Origin: Ruegeria arenilitoris
Lineage (GTDB): Bacteria > Pseudomonadota > Alphaproteobacteria > Rhodobacterales > Rhodobacteraceae
Assembly (NCBI RefSeq): GCF_013030265.1
Contig: NZ_WPZQ01000002.1
Span: forward strand, 186,001 to 250,000
Direction of reading: 5' to 3'
DNA length: 64,000 nucleotides
Position 1 is the first letter of the stretch. The number at the start of each line of letters is the position of its first letter. Shown one piece after another: positions 58,376-64,000 of this stretch. The notes under the pieces were generated by a model that saw nothing but the letters and a program-made list of their open reading frames with translations, was not told where the DNA came from and ran no database searches. The translations under genes were made by a program, and so were the position numbers.

Positions 58376-59500
58376 TTATTTGTGCCTTTTGACGATCACA
58401 GAGCCCACAGAATAACCCGCTCCGAACGAGCAGATCAGGCCGATATCACCTTCCTGAAGATCATCTGAATGTTTGGAAAACGCAATGATCGACCCGGCAG
58501 AAGAGGTGTTGGCATAATCCTGCAGGATATTGGGTTGCTCACCTGCTTCGGGTTCGCGGCCCAGAACTTTTTTACCGATGAAGTCGTTCATCGTCTTGTT
58601 CGCCTGATGTAGCCAAAGCCGCTTCAGATCACCGCTCTCGACACCTTCGGCGTCCATGTGATCACTGATGTGGCGGCTGACCATCGGCAGCACTTCTTTG
58701 AACACCTTGCGACCGTTCTGCATGAACTGCATGTCACGGCGATCGATCATACCGTCCGGGCGTGAGCGACGCAGAAAGCCGTTGTTGTTGCGGATGTTGT
58801 TCGAAAACTCGGTGGCGCAGCGGGTCGACAGGATTTCGAAATGCGGACCTTCTGCATTTTCAATCCGTTCGATCAAGGTGGCCGTCGCCACATCCCCAAA
58901 GATAAAGTGGCAATCGCGGTCACGCCATTCTAGATGGCCAGAGCAGATCTCGGGATTCACCACAAGTGCCGAACGAACTGAGCCGGACCGGACCATGTCC
59001 GCAGCTGCCTGAATGCCAAAGGTCGCGGATGAACAGGCGACATTCATGTCAAAGCCGAACCCGTTGATGCCCAACGCCTGCTGTATTTCGATCGCAACTG
59101 CCGGATAGGCGCGTTCGTGGTTCGAGGCCGCGCAGATCACCAAATCAACATCTTCTGCCGTGCGTCCGGCCTGTGCCAGAGCCTTTTTGCAGGCGTCCAC
59201 CGCCATCTCGGTCATGATCCCGGGCTCGTCATCATTCCGCTGACGTAACGTGGGGTACATGATGTCGGGGTTAAGGACGCCGGTTTTGTCCATCACATAG
59301 CGGTTTTCGATGCCCGAGGCCTTGAGGATAAACTCCTCCGAGGAATGTTGCATCGGTTCCATGCGTCCGGCGGCAATTGCCTCGGCGTTTTCAGCGTTCT
59401 TCTTGTCCGCATATGCGTTGAACGCCTGAACAAGCTCTGCATTCGTGATGACGTTCTCTGGCGTGAAAACACCGGTACCGGTGATGGCGGGCGTATACAT
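58376..59500 (-). CDS. Beta-ketoacyl-ACP synthase III-like protein
   Basis: 374 aa, longer than a typical FabH (about 320). Catalytic triad: Cys in NVACSSATFGIQAAA, His in LWLHQANKTMNDF and Asn in YANTSSAGSIIAF. An additional helical stretch (NAYADKKNAENAEAI) is inserted after the N-terminal strand. It is likely a thiolase-fold condensing enzyme of a specialised lipid or polyketide route. Divergent from marR, with 165 bp between starts. Confidence 0.85.
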   Translation of the reverse strand: MYTPAITGTGVFTPENVITNAELVQAFNAYADKKNAENAEAIAAGRMEPMQHSSEEFILKASGIENRYVMDKTGVLNPDIMYPTLRQRNDDEPGIMTEMAVDACKKALAQAGRTAEDVDLVICAASNHERAYPAVAIEIQQALGINGFGFDMNVACSSATFGIQAAADMVRSGSVRSALVVNPEICSGHLEWRDRDCHFIFGDVATATLIERIENAEGPHFEILSTRCATEFSNNIRNNNGFLRRSRPDGMIDRRDMQFMQNGRKVFKEVLPMVSRHISDHMDAEGVESGDLKRLWLHQANKTMNDFIGKKVLGREPEAGEQPNILQDYANTSSAGSIIAFSKHSDDLQEGDIGLICSFGAGYSVGSVIVKRHK

Positions 59501-59609
59501 GGCGGGTCCTGAATGTTTCGGATTTGCCCAAAATGCAGTCACCGCAGGATTTGATCAAGAGATGTTTACCTAACGGAATATGGGGTATTTTGCCGATTTC
59601 AACTTCACA

Positions 59610-59625
59610 TCTTGAATAGTTCAGA
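59610..59625 (+). promoter_or_regulatory. Palindromic site upstream of marR
   Basis: TCTTGAATAGTTCAGA has TGAA-TAG-TTCA symmetry, 40 bp before the MarR ATG. A candidate operator for autoregulation of MarR and the divergent KAS III gene. Confidence 0.35.
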
Positions 59626-59665
59626 TTTCGAAGTATATGGCGCCTAACTTCCATGGAGCCCCACC

Positions 59666-60133
59666 ATGCCGGATGACATCAGTAGCCGACTAGGACGCCT
59701 CACGCCTGAGATTCAGGCGATGATGGGCGTCTATGCGCTATACTGGAAACTCGAAGAGAGCTTTGATTGCATCGAAACCGACCTGAGCCATCAGGAATGT
59801 CACATGCTGATCAAGCTGGATCAGCCCAAACGCATGGGCATTCTGGCGGCTGATATGCTGACCGTGCCGTCCACCATCACTGCCACCGCAGATGCGCTGG
59901 AAGAGGCCGGTTATCTCGCGCGTCAGCGTGATCCCGAAGATCGCCGTGCCTGGCTGCTGGTCCTGACCGAGCAGGGCGAAGAAGCCCGCAACATGCTGGT
60001 GACAGTCGCCGGAGAGCTGTTTCAGACCGCCTCCGGCCTGAACGCCGAAGAAACCGCAGAATTCGCGCGTCTGGCGCGCAAAATCAGAGACAACATACTG
60101 AAAACGGGAATTCCCGAGGGATTGAAGAAATGA
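59666..60133 (+). CDS. MarR-family transcriptional regulator
   Basis: 155 aa winged helix: ILAADMLTVPSTITATADALEEAGYLARQRDPEDRRAWLLVLTEQG gives the recognition helix and wing, with the usual D-x-R-x-A motif. Its stop overlaps the adaptor start (ATGA), so it is co-transcribed with the RND genes and probably represses them until a ligand binds. Confidence 0.92.
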   Translation: MPDDISSRLGRLTPEIQAMMGVYALYWKLEESFDCIETDLSHQECHMLIKLDQPKRMGILAADMLTVPSTITATADALEEAGYLARQRDPEDRRAWLLVLTEQGEEARNMLVTVAGELFQTASGLNAEETAEFARLARKIRDNILKTGIPEGLKK

Positions 60134-61167
60134 AACTCCTGACCTCTTTGGGCCTCGCTCTGGCCGTTCTGGCATCACCAATTGCCGCTCAAGAAACCCC
60201 CAAACCGGTAAAACTGATGCTGGTACGTGAAACAGCCCCAGGTTTCTCGCGCCAGTTCTTCGGCCGTGTCGCTGCACGCCAGACGGTTGACCTGGCCTTT
60301 CAGGTCGCAGGGCAAATCGTTGATATGCCGGTGACCGAAGGGTTCGTGATTGCAAAGGGCGATCTGATCGCCAGCCTGGATCAGGAACCGTTCGAGCTTC
60401 AGCTTGACCGCGCCCGCCTGCAGAAAGAGCAGGCCGACCGCACAGTCGCCCGTCTGTCACGTCTGCGTGGCACAACGGCCAGCCAGGTCGCCGTCGATGA
60501 TGCCGAGACCAACGCTCAACTGGCCGCGATTGCCTTGCGCGATGCGGAATACGAGCTGGAGCATGCCACTCTGACCGCGCCATTCGATGCGCTGGTCTCC
60601 AGCCGTGCGGTCGAGGCATTCACCACCATCTCTGCCGGCACCCCCATCGTTCGGATCCACGACATGTCCGAGCTGCGGATCGAGGTGGACGTGCCTGAAA
60701 TCCTGTTCCAGCGCTCCGGCCAGCAGGATGACATCACGATCACTGCGAAATTCCCTGTCAGCGATCAAATCTTCCCGCTCGAGATTCGTGAGTTCGACGC
60801 TGAAACCTCCAGCGTTGGCCAGACATTCCGCATCCAGTTCGGCCTGACCCCGCCGGAAGGTCTGCAAATTCTTCCCGGGTCCTCTGTCACAGTGAATGTG
60901 CAGGTACAGGATCAGCGCACCGGCATCGTCGTCCCGGCCACTGCAATCGTTGCAGGCGCCGACGGAGAGCTGGGCGTGATGGTCTTTTCCCCGGTTGGCG
61001 CTGAGGAAGGCACCATCCGTCGCGTTCCGGTAACGATCGAACCGACGCAAACGGGCGATGTTCGTGTCCTGTCGGGCTTGTCCGACGGGGATGAGATCGT
61101 TGTCGCCGGCGGTGGTACTCTGACCGACGGTCAGGCCGTACGCCGCTTTAGCGGCTTTGCGAACTGA
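60130..61167 (+). CDS. RND efflux periplasmic adaptor (membrane fusion protein)
   Basis: 345 aa with a signal peptide (LGLALAVLASPIAAQ). The barrel-sandwich (FQVAGQIVDMPVTEGFVIAKGD), a coiled-coil hairpin (RARLQKEQADRTVARL; SQVAVDDAETNAQLA) and the beta-barrel part follow in the AcrA/MFP order. It links the inner-membrane pump to an outer-membrane channel. Overlaps marR. Confidence 0.93.
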   Translation: MKLLTSLGLALAVLASPIAAQETPKPVKLMLVRETAPGFSRQFFGRVAARQTVDLAFQVAGQIVDMPVTEGFVIAKGDLIASLDQEPFELQLDRARLQKEQADRTVARLSRLRGTTASQVAVDDAETNAQLAAIALRDAEYELEHATLTAPFDALVSSRAVEAFTTISAGTPIVRIHDMSELRIEVDVPEILFQRSGQQDDITITAKFPVSDQIFPLEIREFDAETSSVGQTFRIQFGLTPPEGLQILPGSSVTVNVQVQDQRTGIVVPATAIVAGADGELGVMVFSPVGAEEGTIRRVPVTIEPTQTGDVRVLSGLSDGDEIVVAGGGTLTDGQAVRRFSGFAN

Positions 61168-61178
61168 AGGGCGGACAG

Positions 61179-64000
61179 ATGAATATCGCGCGCGCGTCTA
61201 TAGACCGGCCAATCTACACTTGGCTCGTTATCCTGATCGCATTGTTCGGAGGCATCTGGGGGTTCTCGTCCCTCGGGCGGCTCGAGGATCCAGCCTTCAC
61301 CATCAAACAGGCGGTCATAGCAACTCAATATCCCGGTGCGACTGCAGAACAAGTGGCTCTGGAAGTGTCCGAGCCTCTGGAATCCGCCATCCAGCAAATG
61401 GGCGAGGTGGATGTCATCACCTCGGTCAACCAGCCGGGCCAGTCGCTGATCGAGGTGGAAATCAAATCCACCTATGACGGTTCTGAACTGCCTGACATCT
61501 GGACCCGCCTGCGCGCCAAGGTGCGCGATGCGGCACGCGGTTTGCCCTCTGGCGTCGGCACTCCCTATGTAAACGACGGGTTCGGTGACGTCTTTGGCCT
61601 ATTTTACGCAGTCACAGCCGAAGGATTCTCGGATGCGGAAAAGCATGAGCTCGCAACGTTTCTGCGACGGGAATTGCTGACCGTCGATGGCGTTGCCGAT
61701 GTCGAAGTCCAGGGCTTGCCGGATGAGGCGATTTTTGTCGAACCCGACCTGTCGATATCCGTAAACCAGAACGTTCCGCTGCAGGCGATCAATGAGGCGA
61801 TTGCCAATGCCGACTCAGTGAACGCATCAGGCTCGCTTCGATCCGACAGTGACCGGACAACAATTCTGACTGCGGAAGGCTCTGACAGTGTTTCGGCCAT
61901 TGCCGGATTGTCGGTTGGTTCGCAGGGACAGGTCATCAACCTGTTCGACATGTCCGATGTCTATCGCGGTCGCCAGAACGACCCTGACATCATGATCCGG
62001 TTCAACGGGACCGAAGCATTCACTCTCGGGATTGCGGGTCTTGCAACTGAGAACATTGTCGAGGTTGGCAAACGTGCAGATGCCAAGTTCGCAGAGCTCG
62101 ACAATGAAATTCCCTTTGGCGTCGAGATCCTGCCGATCTATCAGCAGCACGTCGTGGTCGAGCAAGCCTCGAACGATTTTCTCGTGAACCTCGCCATGTC
62201 AGTGGCAATCGTTGTTCTGGTGCTGGCTATATTCATGGGCTGGCGCGCGGCTGTAGTAGTGGGCTCGACCCTGTTGCTGACAGTGGTCGGCACGTTGCTC
62301 TTCATGTCCCTGTTCTCGATCGAGATGGAGCGTATTTCGCTTGGTGCCCTGATCATTGCCATGGGTATGCTCGTGGACAACGCCATCGTTGTGGCCGAGG
62401 GGATGCAAATCTCGATGCTGCGCGGCAAGTCCTCGCGTGATGCGGCAGAAGAGGTTGCGTCGAAAACACAAGTCCCGCTGTTAGGCGCGACAGTTATCGG
62501 CATCATGGCCTTTGCCGGCATCGGCCTCAGCCCGGACGCAACAGGCGAATTCCTGTTCTCGCTCTTTGCAGTTATCGGCATCTCACTGCTGCTCAGCTGG
62601 GTGCTTGCGATCACGGTGACACCTCTTCTCGGTCACTACTTCTTCAAGCAGGGTAAAGAGGGTGAGGTAGATGCCTATGGCGGAATTCTGTTCCGTGTGT
62701 ATGGGGGCATCCTGAGCTGGGCCTTGCGCTTCCGCTGGCTGGTTGTTGTGGGTCTCGTCGGGGTCACGGTTGTCTGTTTCGCAGGTTTTGGTCTGATGAA
62801 GCAGCAGTTCTTCCCCAATTCCAACACGCCGCTGTTCTTTGTTCACTACAAACTGCCTCAGGGCACGCCCATCGCGCGTACAGCCGAGGATATGGCCGTG
62901 TTCGAAGAATGGCTGGCCGAGCGTGATGACGTGGTCTCTGTCGCTACCTTCGTGGGGCAGGGGGCGACACGCTTCATGCTGACCTACGCAGCAGAAAAGC
63001 CAAACCCCAGCTACGGCCACATGATCATCCGCACAGAGTCGCTGGATGACATTCCGGCGCTGCAGGCTGATCTTGCCGCATTCGGTTCGGCGCAGTTCCC
63101 CGAAGGTGAGTTCCGCACCAAGCGGCTGATTTTCGGTCCCGGTGGTGGTGATCCGATTCAGGCGCGCTTCTCGGGCAGCGACCCGGTTGTGTTGCGGCAG
63201 CTTGCTGACGAGGCCGTGCAGCGCATGTCCGAGGCATCCGAGAATGCCCTGCACGTGCACCACGACTGGCGCGAACAGGAACTGGCTGTACAGCCGATCT
63301 ACGCGACCGAACGCGCCCAGACCGCCGGTGTGACCCGTGAAGATATCGCGGCCACCCTGCAGTTCTCGACAGATGGTATCACCGGAGGTGTCCTGCGCGA
63401 GCGGGATCGCCTGATCCCGATCATCTTGCGCCGTCCGGCGGACGGAGATTACTCGATTGTCGATCAGGTGGTGTATTCGGACCAGTCCCAGAAGTTTGTA
63501 CCAATCGAACAAATGGTGGATGGGTTCGAGTACAAATCACTCAATACGCTGGTTCATCGACGTGACCGAGTGCTTACGATTACGGTGGGTGCAGAAATCC
63601 CGCCCGAATTGACGGCGGCTCAGGTTCACTCCGAAGTGCGCAGTGCAATCGAGGATATGGAACTGCCACTTGGCTACAAGATGGAGTGGGGTGGCGAGTT
63701 CGAGGATTCGGGCGATGCGCAGGAGAGCCTGGGTAAGCAGTTACCACTCAGCCTGCTGATCATGGTGCTGATTTCCGTTTTGCTTTTCAACGCGATACGT
63801 CAGCCAATCATTATCTGGCTGCTGGTGCCGATGTCGGTGAATGGTGTTGTGATTGGTCTGCTTGGTACAGGACTTCCCTTTACCTTCACCGCTCTGCTGG
63901 GGCTGCTCAGCCTGTCGGGTATGCTGATCAAGAACGGTATCGTTCTGGTCGAGGAAATCGATCTGGTACGCGAAACGGGCAAACCCCTGCGCGAATCCAT
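61179..64000 (+). CDS. RND efflux inner-membrane permease (3' truncated)
   Basis: 940 codons are in the window and the frame is open at the end. The N-terminus MNIARASIDRPIYTWLVIL and the first periplasmic loop (PGATAEQVALEVSEPLE) match AcrB/HAE1-type pumps. The proton-relay motif reads GMLVDNAIVVAE (Asp at residue 400, Asn at 401), where AcrB has two aspartates. Directly follows the adaptor, 11 bp away. Substrate unknown. Confidence 0.93.
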   Translation, partial: MNIARASIDRPIYTWLVILIALFGGIWGFSSLGRLEDPAFTIKQAVIATQYPGATAEQVALEVSEPLESAIQQMGEVDVITSVNQPGQSLIEVEIKSTYDGSELPDIWTRLRAKVRDAARGLPSGVGTPYVNDGFGDVFGLFYAVTAEGFSDAEKHELATFLRRELLTVDGVADVEVQGLPDEAIFVEPDLSISVNQNVPLQAINEAIANADSVNASGSLRSDSDRTTILTAEGSDSVSAIAGLSVGSQGQVINLFDMSDVYRGRQNDPDIMIRFNGTEAFTLGIAGLATENIVEVGKRADAKFAELDNEIPFGVEILPIYQQHVVVEQASNDFLVNLAMSVAIVVLVLAIFMGWRAAVVVGSTLLLTVVGTLLFMSLFSIEMERISLGALIIAMGMLVDNAIVVAEGMQISMLRGKSSRDAAEEVASKTQVPLLGATVIGIMAFAGIGLSPDATGEFLFSLFAVIGISLLLSWVLAITVTPLLGHYFFKQGKEGEVDAYGGILFRVYGGILSWALRFRWLVVVGLVGVTVVCFAGFGLMKQQFFPNSNTPLFFVHYKLPQGTPIARTAEDMAVFEEWLAERDDVVSVATFVGQGATRFMLTYAAEKPNPSYGHMIIRTESLDDIPALQADLAAFGSAQFPEGEFRTKRLIFGPGGGDPIQARFSGSDPVVLRQLADEAVQRMSEASENALHVHHDWREQELAVQPIYATERAQTAGVTREDIAATLQFSTDGITGGVLRERDRLIPIILRRPADGDYSIVDQVVYSDQSQKFVPIEQMVDGFEYKSLNTLVHRRDRVLTITVGAEIPPELTAAQVHSEVRSAIEDMELPLGYKMEWGGEFEDSGDAQESLGKQLPLSLLIMVLISVLLFNAIRQPIIIWLLVPMSVNGVVIGLLGTGLPFTFTALLGLLSLSGMLIKNGIVLVEEIDLVRETGKPLRES

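Overview
The window is a gene-dense, moderately GC-rich stretch of chromosome from an alphaproteobacterium, almost certainly of the Rhodobacterales (Roseobacter group, Ruegeria-like). This is inferred from the separate F1 ATP synthase operon atpHAGDC, the ClpA and GroESL sequences, the Sat-APS kinase fusion, the Hsp20-DUF1150 pair, and many short operons with ATGA/GTGA overlaps. The placement comes from recognising families, not from a database search. No rRNA, tRNA, CRISPR array, insertion sequence, prophage or replication origin was recognised; this is mostly core chromosome.

Layout. 0-3.9 kb: end of a class V aminotransferase, then an overlapping run hisC-tyrC-extensin-like protein. 3.9-8.5 kb: DUF2125 protein, ChaC-type cyclotransferase, and a MotA/ExbB-like channel paired with an OmpA protein carrying a very long coiled coil. 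8.5-14.7 kb: YHYH protein, kinase-like protein, clpA, gloB, methyltransferase. 14.8-19.9 kb: atpHAGDC with its promoter, a terminator-like leader hairpin and a strong terminator. 20-32.5 kb: H-type lectin, VanX-like dipeptidase, prs, isomerase, hydrolase, a threonine aldolase/YcgN/ribF operon, Stf0 sulfotransferase, MaoC, HAD phosphatase, DUF389 membrane protein, small lipoprotein, family II pyrophosphatase, TraB/GumN protein. 32.7-35.6 kb: DUF2161 nuclease-like protein and CIRCE-controlled groESL. 35.7-42.2 kb: EamA transporter/lipase-like/phnM operon, purEK, YdcH-like protein, hsp20-DUF1150, PhzF. 42.3-47.3 kb: sat-cysC fusion, a membrane adenylate cyclase with a 2Fe-2S domain, and trxB with a RES-domain gene behind it. 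47.6-56.3 kb: Lrp regulator, Hint protein, a 730-bp gap with hairpins and a terminator, the lgt-midA-pgeF operon, ubiK, ybjN, the proC-csaA-hydroxyacid dehydrogenase operon, tdk. 56.6-64 kb: HTH protein, secreted Gly-rich repeat protein, KAS III-like synthase, then marR and an RND efflux system that runs off the end.

The most interesting items are the predicted redox-responsive adenylate cyclase (44.2-45.9 kb: six membrane helices with a multi-His signature, a C-x5-C-x2-C ferredoxin domain and a class III cyclase), the MotA-like/OmpA coiled-coil pair, the RES-domain gene coupled to trxB with no visible antitoxin, and several RNA-level features: hairpins over the hisC and proC start regions, the atp leader, and the structured gap at 49.1-49.5 kb. 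None of these is proven to be new. Functional statements rest on motifs visible in the translated sequence and on general knowledge of the families.
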